A stretch of 43,745 nt of DNA from Paracoccaceae bacterium (GCA_902512685.1 CABXKH010000012.1:1-43745), one strand, 5' to 3'; shown: positions 8,183 to 16,131, counted from the first letter of the stretch. The notes: generated by a model from the letters alone, not told the origin. Numbers and translations: made by a program.

Positions 8183-10696
8183 TTATTCCCAAATTAAAAC
8201 AAGGCGATCATTTCCTGCGAGCCCAATTTCCTTGGTTCCTGGTGAGAGACTAGACTTCATCTCAACCTTCACGATATCTCCATTCAAAACATCAATTTCA
8301 CCTGAAATTATGATGTTACCACCGCCGTCCTTACTTAATGTGTAATTCAGCTTATCTCTGCCTTTTACACCTTCTTCCGAGACGTCGAAATGAGTAACGT
8401 TCAATACATCATTTTCTATGGAATATTCTATCATATCATAGGCTTCTAAAACAGGTTTGAAATCGTCACTGCTCAACTCAGTGAAATAGCTTAACTTCAG
8501 AACTTTGTTTTCTCCAGAAAAATAAGATGGTCGTAGAGCTTCTAGATCTACTTTTTCTGCGGCATGAACAAGTAACTCAATTAACTGTTTTATTTTCGGA
8601 GATTGGGTACTTTCAGCTATGCATTCAAATTGGTCGTTTAACTCTTCCCAATTGGATTTGATAGGGATTTCAAGCAAATAAAATTCATTATCTTCAACAA
8701 TTTTACCACACTTGTCATAGATCGGTTTCCAGTCAGCTTCTAGTTGTTGATCCTCCTCAAAAAGAGTTTCTAACCAGATACCTATAATCAATTGGTCTGG
8801 TCTTTTATAAATAGAGATAGTCTTGCGGTTTAGAGATAAATCTGTGTTTTCTATATTTTCAAAATTTACTCTAAATATCTCTGACTTACCCGAGTCATTT
8901 GGTGGTCGATAGTCCCTCAATGCAGGGGTCCCCATGCTAATTGAGGATGTATCCATTGTTATGAATTCACCGTCGATATTCTGAGTAATACCAAGCCGCT
9001 TAATAGGCTCCGGCACATTAGCAGCTATTTTTTCCAATAAGCGCTCATTAATTTTTGCTTTCAATTCAGACTGAAGTGCTGGGGTTCTGTCCAACAAGCT
9101 AATTTCATAGTTTGCTCCACTCTGTGCAGTGTAATTTTCCTCTGAGAGTCTATCATTATCCAAAAGTAACTCTAAAAATTCGCCCTTATCATCAAAATAT
9201 GGGGCAAAGGATATTCGTGGGTAATACCTCTCGCCATACAGAGTTGAAGCTTTTTGCGTCATATTTTTTTCATTTTCGCCACAACCTCTCCACTGGTCTT
9301 TAACTGTGTGTTTATTTATCTCTTCAAAATTCCCAAATAAAGATAAACTGTATTCAACTGATTTATTTGGAGTAACGGTCGTATGAAAGGTTTTATCCCA
9401 AAGCGGATCTGATATTCTATCCCAGTGAAAAAGAAAATCGCTCATGAACTGACTTGCCCAGATATTATAATCTGCCGCGGTGCAGCCTCTTCTTGCATCT
9501 GTTAGGTTACTGCCATCTTTGCGTATCCCGGACATATATCTATGAAAGGCTAAATAAGCCATTTCTATAAATTCTGGGTCGCTATTCCAAATTCCCACCC
9601 TCAGTAAAGCTTGTGCACGTAGTATTCCTCCATTTTGACACGCTTCATAGGACTTAAAGTTATTAATTTTGTGGTTTGTAGGGCATTTTTTGCTCAGAGG
9701 AGGTGTGTCTGACGGAAACATTTCAACAGAACGTCGATCCAACCAATCTGAAAGATTTTTGTTCTGTTCTTCTGTCCATTCAAAGCTATCGTGAAACATT
9801 TCAATTGCGATCGTAGCCTTGTTGAAAAGAAGCACTTGCAAGAATCTATCTTCACGGTGAACATCTCGTCTCAAGCGATCATTGTTTATCCAAGATAGAA
9901 GCATTTGCTCTAACTGTGACCTTAACCTTGGATCAATTAGCGCTCTCAAATAGATTTGGTTAAACTCATTTTGGCAAATAACGAAACCGTCCCTTAAGGT
10001 ATTTTTCTTCCAAGAAACAGATCCATCGAGATTTTTAGATTGATTTTCAGCTATGTAACTTACGTTACCAAACCAATCTAGGCAAAATTGCATTCGATTG
10101 TCGACGTGACCTTTCTCAATCCCTGAATTGAAATTCAAATTCGAAAAATTTGGGTTTATTATTTTATATAATTTGGCGGTTGTATTTAAAGATCCAAAAT
10201 TAGATTTTGGGTTTTGTAGATTGTACTTAGGGATCTCCACATTGTAAGAGCCCTGGTATTCTTTTAAGTATTTAAAAGCTTGTTTTCGAGTTGGGAGCTG
10301 CCAGCCTTTTTGAGGGATACTAATCCCCAAACAATCCAAACCTCTCCTTTCATGTTCATAAAAGGTAGAAGGAAGATCTAATGCAATTAAAGAGTCACAG
10401 AGCTCCTCATCCGATAGCGAGGTAGCTGCTCTTTCTTGTGTGACCAGATCCTTCAGTAGACCTGATATCCTTAAGATAGTTAAATCATATTCATCTAATT
10501 CTTGACCCCAAGGTTTGCCTATTGCCTGAAAAGCCTCTGACATCGCATTGCGGGTTTTGTTTCCCATTACCCCATCCACAGGACCGGCGTTATAACCAAG
10601 TTCATTCAGCAATCGCTGTGCTTTAGCCGTTACTTCATCAGACATTGCTAAACTTGGAAGAAACAGAATTAAAAAAATAAATAAAAAAGTGCGCAT
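8183..10696 (-). CDS. Secreted peptidoglycan-binding protein with alginate-lyase-like region
   Basis: 837 residues. A signal peptide is clear (MRTFLFIFLILFLPSLAMS, cleavage near residue 19), so the protein is periplasmic or exported. Residues about 23-60 form a PG-binding-1 repeat (AQRLLNELGYNAGPVDGVMG). The centre (about 270-430) is helix-rich and contains the order N-G-G-I-x-R-A-Q-A-L-L, then I-R-K-D-G-S-x-L-x-D-A-R-R-G, then a Tyr/Asn block. This resembles the toroid of alginate lyases and other polysaccharide lyases; that assignment is by eye. The C-terminal 400 residues are beta-rich and unrecognised. Possible role: trimming an exported uronate polymer at the cell wall. It stands alone between the tRNA fragment and the glycan control region. 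Confidence 0.65.
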   Translation of the reverse strand: MRTFLFIFLILFLPSLAMSDEVTAKAQRLLNELGYNAGPVDGVMGNKTRNAMSEAFQAIGKPWGQELDEYDLTILRISGLLKDLVTQERAATSLSDEELCDSLIALDLPSTFYEHERRGLDCLGISIPQKGWQLPTRKQAFKYLKEYQGSYNVEIPKYNLQNPKSNFGSLNTTAKLYKIINPNFSNLNFNSGIEKGHVDNRMQFCLDWFGNVSYIAENQSKNLDGSVSWKKNTLRDGFVICQNEFNQIYLRALIDPRLRSQLEQMLLSWINNDRLRRDVHREDRFLQVLLFNKATIAIEMFHDSFEWTEEQNKNLSDWLDRRSVEMFPSDTPPLSKKCPTNHKINNFKSYEACQNGGILRAQALLRVGIWNSDPEFIEMAYLAFHRYMSGIRKDGSNLTDARRGCTAADYNIWASQFMSDFLFHWDRISDPLWDKTFHTTVTPNKSVEYSLSLFGNFEEINKHTVKDQWRGCGENEKNMTQKASTLYGERYYPRISFAPYFDDKGEFLELLLDNDRLSEENYTAQSGANYEISLLDRTPALQSELKAKINERLLEKIAANVPEPIKRLGITQNIDGEFITMDTSSISMGTPALRDYRPPNDSGKSEIFRVNFENIENTDLSLNRKTISIYKRPDQLIIGIWLETLFEEDQQLEADWKPIYDKCGKIVEDNEFYLLEIPIKSNWEELNDQFECIAESTQSPKIKQLIELLVHAAEKVDLEALRPSYFSGENKVLKLSYFTELSSDDFKPVLEAYDMIEYSIENDVLNVTHFDVSEEGVKGRDKLNYTLSKDGGGNIIISGEIDVLNGDIVKVEMKSSLSPGTKEIGLAGNDRLVLIWE

Positions 10697-11213
10697 CCTT
10701 TTACCTTTTTGTAATTTTCATTTTAAATAATACAAAGAAAAATATCATAATGATACTAATAGTTTAACTGCTCAATATGAAACTAGGTTATGTTTGATTG
10801 ATTTTCAGGTAGGAAAATTTAAACTCGATAGAATACTTAAAACTTAATAATTGTGGAAATAGGTTAGACACTAAAACAGGCAAAACATAGTAACTTATTG
10901 ATATTTTATACTTATTCTTGCTTTGCAGTTGTTTAGGCGCAATACCTAGACACAGTTAGACACTTTTTCTAAGGTATTGATTCCGTGGTTTAATCTATAA
11001 ATGCGAAGAAAACGATCAAACAAATCCGTCTTGGATTGAGCATATATCCGGGATCAGCGCTTATGGATCCAAATAGCTTGAATTGCTAAGAGAGGGTTTC
11101 TGGCTCACCGTAAACACCAAGGAGTGGACATGAGACACACAACTGGAACCGGGCGAAGATCGTCCGAGAATATCTAAATAAATTTAACAGCCTAGAATTT
11201 TGTATAACTAAAA
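10697..11213. other. Non-coding stretch between the lyase-like gene and the NusG paralog
   Basis: 517 AT-rich bases. They hold the repeat at 10940-10987 and a degraded version of its downstream coding-like segment (stops in frame), and nothing else I can call. A 67-codon frame at 11086-11289 overlaps the NusG gene out of frame and is not convincing. Confidence 0.6.
10940..10987 (+). repeat. Island-end repeat, copy 2
   Basis: 48 bases differing from 5782-5829 at only about 5 positions; similarity continues at a lower level to about 11037. No tRNA 3' fragment lies beside this copy. It could mark the far end of a second, older insertion covering 8115-11000. Confidence 0.7.
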
Positions 11214-11711
11214 TCATTCGCTCAATTGAAGCTGATCGCGTGTGACTTGCATGCGCGTACGCTGCCCCATGAAGTCCATCAAAACCCAAATGCGCTGCTC
11301 GGGATCAATTGTATCAACTGTCGCTATAAAATTTGCAAACGGTCCGGTGAGCAGTTCTACACTGTCTCCCACGGAGAGCGTTTTTGGGGGTAGAATTTTG
11401 CCTGCACCGTCGCACCGAAGCATCAACCCCGAGACAATTTGCAGCGGCAAGGGTTTGGGTTTGCCCTCAAAGCTTACAAGTCGCGAGACACCAATTGTGC
11501 TATTGATTGTCCGCCAGGGAGTCATCTCGGACTCTACGCTTAAAAACATGTACCCAGGGAAAAGCGGCTTGAGATCATTTACAAAGCGTGACGCTTTTCT
11601 GCGGGTAATTTCTTGCATGGGCAAGAAGGTCTCAAAGCCCTGGCGGTTCAAGTTCAGCTCAGCCAAGCGGTGGTTGTTTGGCTTGAACTGAATGAGATAC
11701 CAATCGTTCAT
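11214..11711 (-). CDS. NusG-family specialised antiterminator (RfaH-like)
   Basis: 165 residues. An N-terminal NGN domain (about 1-100; W-Y-L-I-Q-F-K-P-N at the start, F-P-G-Y-M-F-L mid-domain) is followed by a KOW-type C-terminal domain (V-G-D-S-V-E-L-L-T-G-P-F-A-N-F near 112-126). The overall pattern (FKPNNHRLAELNLNRQGFE) matches RfaH/UpxY-like paralogs found beside surface-polysaccharide operons rather than housekeeping NusG. Such factors bind RNA polymerase at an ops-type pause site and suppress termination in long operons. The gene diverges from the glycan locus; a GCGGTAGC motif lies on the opposite side at 12045. The target is inferred from location only. Confidence 0.85.
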   Translation of the reverse strand: MNDWYLIQFKPNNHRLAELNLNRQGFETFLPMQEITRRKASRFVNDLKPLFPGYMFLSVESEMTPWRTINSTIGVSRLVSFEGKPKPLPLQIVSGLMLRCDGAGKILPPKTLSVGDSVELLTGPFANFIATVDTIDPEQRIWVLMDFMGQRTRMQVTRDQLQLSE

Positions 11712-11857
11712 AAAATCTGCACCTTCATATTATCGCTCAATTTTGAACAAATGTAACACAAGCTGGCAGGTTGGTAAAGTATCTTGGCTCTATGGGGGAA
11801 TTCCTTACCTTTCGTGTTTAGGCCAATGATCTTGCACATGGTATTTGAGTAAAGTGC

Positions 11858-11880
11858 TGAAATATAATAATTATATTTCA
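11858..11880. promoter_or_regulatory. Perfect 23-nt palindrome, candidate operator
   Basis: Two 11-base arms (TGAAATATAAT and its complement) around a single central A. It lies between the divergent NusG-like and MarR-like genes, where an autoregulatory site would be expected. The MarR-type protein encoded at 12070 is the obvious candidate binder. Pure A/T richness makes chance formation a little more likely. Confidence 0.45.
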
Positions 11881-11978
11881 TTGTAAACAGGAGCGAAAAA
11901 GATCTATTTTGACGCTATATTGAGATATTCGGGTTGAAGTATTGCTGGTTTTGATCTAATATTCAAATCTGAACAGTC

Positions 11979-12077
11979 ATGAATAGTCTTGACCCATATC
12001 GCCAGTTTGAAACACCAGAGCTTTTGGGTCGCGCCAAGCTCGGTGCGGTAGCCGTTCTGGGGTGTTGTTGTGGCTAG
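11979..12077 (+). CDS. Possible 32-aa leader peptide
   Basis: ATG 11979 opens a 32-residue frame (MNSLDPYRQF at the start, VAVLGCCCG at the end) whose TAG at 12075 overlaps the GTG start of the MarR-like gene at 12070. This would couple translation of the two. It has no strong ribosome site. It may be a leader peptide, the true N-terminal remains of an older gene, or chance. The ops-like motif lies inside it. Confidence 0.25.
   Translation: MNSLDPYRQFETPELLGRAKLGAVAVLGCCCG
12045..12055 (+). promoter_or_regulatory. ops-like element
   Basis: GCGGTAGCCGT shares its first eight bases exactly with the enterobacterial ops core GCGGTAGC, the pause and recruitment site for RfaH. It stands in the leader of the MarR-like gene, opposite an RfaH-like gene. 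Only eight bases match, so chance cannot be excluded. Confidence 0.35.
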
Positions 12078-12447
12078 TCGACGTGAAGGGCAGCAGGCGG
12101 AAATACGTCTGAAAGTCATGCGGTTGATTTCGCAAAACCCAGAAATGTCTACGCGTCAGGTTGCTTACGAAGTGGGTATCTCGAACGGCTCTGCGTACTA
12201 CGTGCTGACCGCTCTCGTTGAAAAAGGCTTTGTGAAACTTGGTAACTTCAAAAGTAATCCGCGCAAGGGGCAATATGCATACCTGCTTACACCCAAAGGC
12301 ATTCGCGAAAAGTCTCTCCTGACGCATAGCTTTATTGAGCGCAAGCAACAAGAATTTAAAGATCTCAAAGCGGAAATCCAAGCGTTGGAGGAAGAAGCGG
12401 GTCTTGCAGGTGAGGCAATGCCAGCGCCAAGGGATAAAGCACAATAA
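12070..12447 (+). CDS. EPS-associated MarR-type winged-helix regulator
   Basis: 125 residues. A winged helix-turn-helix (about 10-75) contains I-S-Q-N-P-E-M-S-T-R-Q-V-A-Y-E-V-G-I-S-N-G-S, then a wing rich in basic residues (SNPRKGQYAYLLTPKGI). The C-terminus is a charged coiled-coil-like helix (ERKQQEFKDLKAEIQALEEE). This arrangement fits the small MarR-like family that commonly heads exopolysaccharide operons. The start is GTG with GGGG about 9 bases before it. It is the first gene reading into the glycan locus, so it probably controls it and perhaps itself through the palindrome at 11858. Confidence 0.8.
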   Translation: MASRREGQQAEIRLKVMRLISQNPEMSTRQVAYEVGISNGSAYYVLTALVEKGFVKLGNFKSNPRKGQYAYLLTPKGIREKSLLTHSFIERKQQEFKDLKAEIQALEEEAGLAGEAMPAPRDKAQ

Positions 12448-12557
12448 TGACTGACCTTATGTGTTTTAAAGTCTCCGGCAGTCGCGGTGAAATCGGCGTG
12501 AAGATCGCTGATATCTCGCAATTGCTTGGCGAGACAGCAGCGTGTGACATCCGATAA
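12447..12557 (+). CDS. Possible 36-aa ORF coupled to the MarR gene
   Basis: Its ATG shares one base with the TAA of the MarR-like gene. The 36-residue product (MTDLMCFKVSGSRGEIGVKI at the start) has no recognised domain. It may be the stump of a truncated glycan gene or a real small protein; the stop/start overlap is the only support. Confidence 0.25.
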   Translation: MTDLMCFKVSGSRGEIGVKIADISQLLGETAACDIR

Positions 12558-12610
12558 TTTAACACTATGTGAATCCGCCCCTTTTTTGTAGGCGCATTAC
12601 TTTTATGAAA

Positions 12611-12641
12611 TTGAATTGTATATCGTGAAAAAGTTTACTAT
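12611..12641 (+). promoter_or_regulatory. Possible promoter of the toxin-antitoxin cluster
   Basis: TTGAAT and TACTAT are separated by 19 bases, about 30 bases before the AbrB-type gene. Both boxes are near consensus, but the spacing is longer than ideal. Confidence 0.25.
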
Positions 12642-12669
12642 GATTGAGTTTGAGTGGATGGCTAATTAA

Positions 12670-12924
12670 TTGGTGAAGATGATGCAGGAATCCAAAGTTA
12701 CGGCAAAAGGTCAGACAACGCTTCCCAGAGATGTGCGTTCAGCACTTGGTTTGGAGGCCGGTGACACAGTGCGCTACATTGTGGAGGATGGTCGCGTTCA
12801 AATGTTAAAGGCTAGACATGTACGAGAGATTGCTGGCATGTTGCACCGCCCTGAACAGCGGACAGTTTCACTTGATGAAATGAATGAAGCGATCGCTGAA
12901 GGAGCTATTGAAAGCGCGTCATGA
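12670..12924 (+). CDS. AbrB/MazE-type antitoxin
   Basis: 84 residues. The swapped-hairpin AbrB domain is clear at the N-terminus (SKVTAKGQTTLPRDVRSALG, then L-E-A-G-D-T-V-R-Y). The C-terminal tail (about 50-84) would bind the toxin. It overlaps the PIN-domain toxin gene by four bases (ATGA), the standard antitoxin-toxin coupling. The start is uncertain: TTG 12670, GTG 12673, ATG 12679 and ATG 12682 are all in frame, and none has a good ribosome site. Expected to neutralise the toxin and repress the operon. Confidence 0.85.
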   Translation: MVKMMQESKVTAKGQTTLPRDVRSALGLEAGDTVRYIVEDGRVQMLKARHVREIAGMLHRPEQRTVSLDEMNEAIAEGAIESAS

Positions 12925-13325
12925 TTGCTCTCGATACAAACGTATTGGTCCGCTATCTTGCACGGGACGACGATGCTCAGTTTAAAATCGCTGTTGAGTT
13001 GATTGATGGATGCACGAGCGATGAGCCGGGTTATGTGTGCCGCGAAGTTATCATAGAGTTGGTATGGGTTCTTGAGCGGTCCTATAAATATCCACGCGAA
13101 GAAATTGCAGAGGCGCTGCTGAGTATAGTAACCGCGAGTCAGCTTTCAGTTGAAAGCGCTCAAGACATCGCTTCGATTGTGAACCTGTATCGGAAAGAAG
13201 GCTACGATTTTGCCGATCTTCTAATCCGCCAAGCGGCCTTGCGAGGTGGGAACCACATCGTAAAAACATTTGACCAAAAATTTGCAAAACTTGACGGTGT
13301 CGAGTTGTTGGGAACGACACATTGA
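12921..13325 (+). CDS. PIN-domain ribonuclease toxin (VapC-like)
   Basis: 134 residues forming a single PIN domain. The acidic active-site residues are present: Asp5 in M-I-A-L-D-T-N-V-L, a Glu in VIIELVWVLE, an Asp in Y-D-F-A-D-L-L-I and the last Asp in V-K-T-F-D-Q-K-F. Such proteins cleave RNA, often tRNA, when freed from antitoxin. It overlaps the AbrB-type gene by four bases and the next Phd-type gene by four, so it sits between two different antitoxin families. Confidence 0.9.
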   Translation: MIALDTNVLVRYLARDDDAQFKIAVELIDGCTSDEPGYVCREVIIELVWVLERSYKYPREEIAEALLSIVTASQLSVESAQDIASIVNLYRKEGYDFADLLIRQAALRGGNHIVKTFDQKFAKLDGVELLGTTH

Positions 13326-13564
13326 AAACTCGGAGTGTTAATGAGGCGCGCGAGAAATTACCTGAATTAGTCGAGGATGTTTTATTGAACCACGAGCCAA
13401 TGTTAATATCTGGCATAAATAAAAATGCTGTCCTCATCGCTGAAAGTGATTGGCAGGCGATGAATGAAACACTTCACTTGTTGTCGGTGCCTGGAATGCA
13501 AGACGCAATTCAAAGTGGCATGTCAGAAAATATTGAAAGCACATCAAAAGAGCTGAAGTGGTAA
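13322..13564 (+). CDS. Phd/YefM-type antitoxin
   Basis: 80 residues with the YefM/Phd pattern: K-T-R-S-V-N-E-A-R-E-K-L-P-E-L-V, then E-P-M-L-I-S-G, then N-A-V-L-I-A-E-S-D-W-Q-A-M-N-E-T. The start is TTG 13322, within the PIN gene stop. Families of this type normally pair with a RelE/YoeB or Doc toxin encoded just downstream. Here the following frame does not look like one. It may therefore be an orphan, or a second antitoxin for the PIN toxin. Confidence 0.8.
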   Translation: MKTRSVNEAREKLPELVEDVLLNHEPMLISGINKNAVLIAESDWQAMNETLHLLSVPGMQDAIQSGMSENIESTSKELKW

Positions 13565-13737
13565 TGCGATTTAGTGACAAGTCAGTTGAGGTCTCGGCGC
13601 AGAAAAGTCAGCGGCTTACGTGTTCCGACGTTGGGGTGTTATGGGTAGGTTGGTGTAGCTTGAGACTTTGTACTAGTATTATTTTTCTGCGATTACTCTC
13701 TGTGAACGCACTATATTCGTTATGTTTGGAAGTTTAA
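13564..13737 (+). CDS. 57-codon frame after the Phd-type gene, possibly a toxin remnant
   Basis: The ATG shares a base with the Phd-type stop and the frame runs to a TAA just before the dehydratase ATG. The start (MRFSDKSVE) is vaguely like RelE/YoeB openings, but the rest (Cys, Leu and Trp rich) is not. Probably a degraded toxin gene or non-coding. Confidence 0.2.
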   Translation: MRFSDKSVEVSAQKSQRLTCSDVGVLWVGWCSLRLCTSIIFLRLLSVNALYSLCLEV

Positions 13738-16131
13738 ATGAGTGTAAATGTAAAATATTTTTTTGATCTCGATAGAAACATACGGACTTATTTGAGGTTT
13801 GTTATTGAAACATTGGCTATAATTTTTGCTTATTTTTTATGGCTAACAAACGTTGATGGGTTTGGAAAATTTGATTTATTATTACACTCAGCCAACTTAA
13901 TGATTTGGTTTGTATTGTACGATAGACATGGATTAAACAAAGACCGAATACGCTTCTCAAACTTAAATTCTTATTTCCCAATTTTAAAAGTATCTTTACT
14001 ATTGGGCGCAATCTTGATGCTCGAATATTATTTTTTGTTCGGAAAGATCGACATTTACTCTATCTCGTTTTTTTTGCTTTTATCTTCGAACTTGCTTGTT
14101 GGTATGAGAGTAATCGCGCGACAAATTATTCGGAGCGAATTGCTAAAATCAAAAGATAACGTTCTCGTTTACGGCACGTCTGACATAGCAATTGACATTG
14201 TGAATGCTATGGCTTTTGGAAAAAAATATAATGTTGTGGGTTTTATAAATGATACTCCTGAAAACATTAAATCGCTCGCTGGTTTGCCCGTAGTTCGTTT
14301 TGAGGAAATAGAGAACTTTGCCATAGGTCATAATTGCAAACTTGTTGTGCTTGCAAGTCAGACAATTGAGTCCAAAGACTACAAAGAGACACTTCTGAAA
14401 CTCGATAGGCTTGGGTTGAGTGTAAGTTCTGCGCCTACTATGGACCGTGCATTCGATTACGAAGTGCAATTGAAAGCGGTGAAGCCTGAAGATGTTCTTG
14501 GGCGATTGAGTGGAATTAAGATTAATGATGATGTTAGTTCTGAAATACGCAAAAAAACAGTATTGGTGACGGGTGCAGGTGGCTCTATTGGAAGTGAGAT
14601 CTGTCGCCAAATTTTGCAATATCAACCTGAAAAATTGATAACTTTGGAGTTGAATGAGCTTGCGCTTTATAGTTTGGAGCAAGAATTAACTGAACTACAG
14701 AATGAGCATGGCTATCGTTCAAATATCGATTATCATCTAGGTTCTGTTCTGGATGAAGTGCTTGTAGATGGTATTTTTCAAAAATATAATATTGATATTA
14801 TTTATCATGCGGCTGCGTATAAACATGTTCCTATTCTAGAAGATAATATCGTTGCGGGTATAAAAAATAATGTGTTTGGAACGAAACTTATCGCCGACTT
14901 TGCACATCGTTATCGGATAGGTAAATTTGTGCTTGTATCCACCGATAAAGCAGTGCGTCCAACTAACGTGATGGGTGCTAGTAAACGCCTAGCAGAATTG
15001 ATAATACAAGACCTATCAAATCATAGTGACACCGTATTCACAATGGTAAGATTTGGTAATGTTCTGGGATCTTCTGGATCTGTTATTCCAAAGTTTAAGT
15101 CACAAATTAATGCGGGAGGTCCAATTACTGTCACGCACTCAGAAATCACTCGTTACTTCATGTCTATTCCTGAGGCTGCTCATCTTGTTGTCAACGCGGG
15201 AACTTTAGCACAAGGAGGAGAAGTCTTTCTCTTGGACATGGGAGATCCCGTCAAAATCTTGGACTTGGCTAAAACTATAGTCAGGCTGCATGGCTTGCAG
15301 CCAGTGTTGCCTGCAGATTTGGCCGCTCGGGAGAAACGAGAGAATGAATTATTGATTGATTTCACAGGACTAAGACCAGGGGAAAAGCTTTATGAAGAGC
15401 TCCTTGTGGATGGGGTTTCCAAAAAAACATCCAACCCCAAAATCTTTAAATCTGAAGATGGTAGAAGAGACGATCTGGATCTATGCGAAAAGCTTAAGTC
15501 ATTAGAAATAGCTTTGAATGAAAATCGTCCAAATGCTATCTTAAATCAGCTTAAGAAACTCCCAATTATGTATCAGCCAGCTGACACTGAAGAGCATAAA
15601 ACGCTCGTTCATGATGGGGCAAGCTATCGGAACTGCGGGATAGATGACCAAGACGATCCTGTCAGTACATCAATGAATAGTTATGATAAGCCTAACTTGC
15701 TGCAATCACTGACTTCAACAAAATTTGGACTGGCGATTTTGCATAGATATTTCTTGATCAGACGTCCTATGACATTGGGCGTTAGGGTGGTAATTAAAAG
15801 TGAACGTGGAGAAATTTTGGTCGTAAAGCATACGTATGTGCGAGGTTGGCATTTACCTGGTGGTGGGGTGGACCGAGGTGAGGATGTCGAAAGCGCAGCA
15901 AGGAGAGAGATATTCGAAGAAACTGGTATTTCTGTGTTAGACGATCTAACATTTTTGGGTTTGGACTTTAATAAAGTAGTTTCAGAGCGAGATCATGTTG
16001 CTTACTTCAAAGCTTCTACTAAGGAGGCTGTAACGGGTCGACAAACTGCTGAAATTTCAGAAATCAAGTTCGCAGAAATTCACGAATTGTACAATATTTT
16101 GCCCAAAGAACAGCAGAAATTTCTAACTTAG
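13738..16131 (+). CDS. Membrane UDP-GlcNAc 4,6-dehydratase (CapD/WbpM/PglF type) fused to a C-terminal Nudix domain
   Basis: 797 residues in four parts. About 1-130 hold membrane segments; 140-250 are a CoA-binding-like Rossmann fold. The region 272 to about 560 is the dehydratase, with T-G-A-G-G-S-I-G at 278-285 and Met412-x3-Lys416 where short enzymes have Tyr-x3-Lys, as in the WbpM/PglF group. About 670-797 is a Nudix domain whose complete box runs from Gly709 to Ile731 (GGVDRGEDVESAARREIFEE). Members usually stop near 600-650 residues, so the Nudix part is an extra module. The expected product is the UDP-4-keto-6-deoxy sugar used by the next gene. A ribosome site GGAAG precedes ATG 13738. 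First gene of the biosynthetic run. Confidence 0.9.
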   Translation: MSVNVKYFFDLDRNIRTYLRFVIETLAIIFAYFLWLTNVDGFGKFDLLLHSANLMIWFVLYDRHGLNKDRIRFSNLNSYFPILKVSLLLGAILMLEYYFLFGKIDIYSISFFLLLSSNLLVGMRVIARQIIRSELLKSKDNVLVYGTSDIAIDIVNAMAFGKKYNVVGFINDTPENIKSLAGLPVVRFEEIENFAIGHNCKLVVLASQTIESKDYKETLLKLDRLGLSVSSAPTMDRAFDYEVQLKAVKPEDVLGRLSGIKINDDVSSEIRKKTVLVTGAGGSIGSEICRQILQYQPEKLITLELNELALYSLEQELTELQNEHGYRSNIDYHLGSVLDEVLVDGIFQKYNIDIIYHAAAYKHVPILEDNIVAGIKNNVFGTKLIADFAHRYRIGKFVLVSTDKAVRPTNVMGASKRLAELIIQDLSNHSDTVFTMVRFGNVLGSSGSVIPKFKSQINAGGPITVTHSEITRYFMSIPEAAHLVVNAGTLAQGGEVFLLDMGDPVKILDLAKTIVRLHGLQPVLPADLAAREKRENELLIDFTGLRPGEKLYEELLVDGVSKKTSNPKIFKSEDGRRDDLDLCEKLKSLEIALNENRPNAILNQLKKLPIMYQPADTEEHKTLVHDGASYRNCGIDDQDDPVSTSMNSYDKPNLLQSLTSTKFGLAILHRYFLIRRPMTLGVRVVIKSERGEILVVKHTYVRGWHLPGGGVDRGEDVESAARREIFEETGISVLDDLTFLGLDFNKVVSERDHVAYFKASTKEAVTGRQTAEISEIKFAEIHELYNILPKEQQKFLT

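Larger units (their letters stand above)
11712..12069. other. Divergent control region of the glycan locus
   Basis: 358 bases between the NusG-like gene and the MarR-like gene. It contains a 23-nt palindrome (11858-11880), a possible 32-codon leader frame (11979-12077) and the ops-like motif (12045-12055). Confidence 0.6.
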
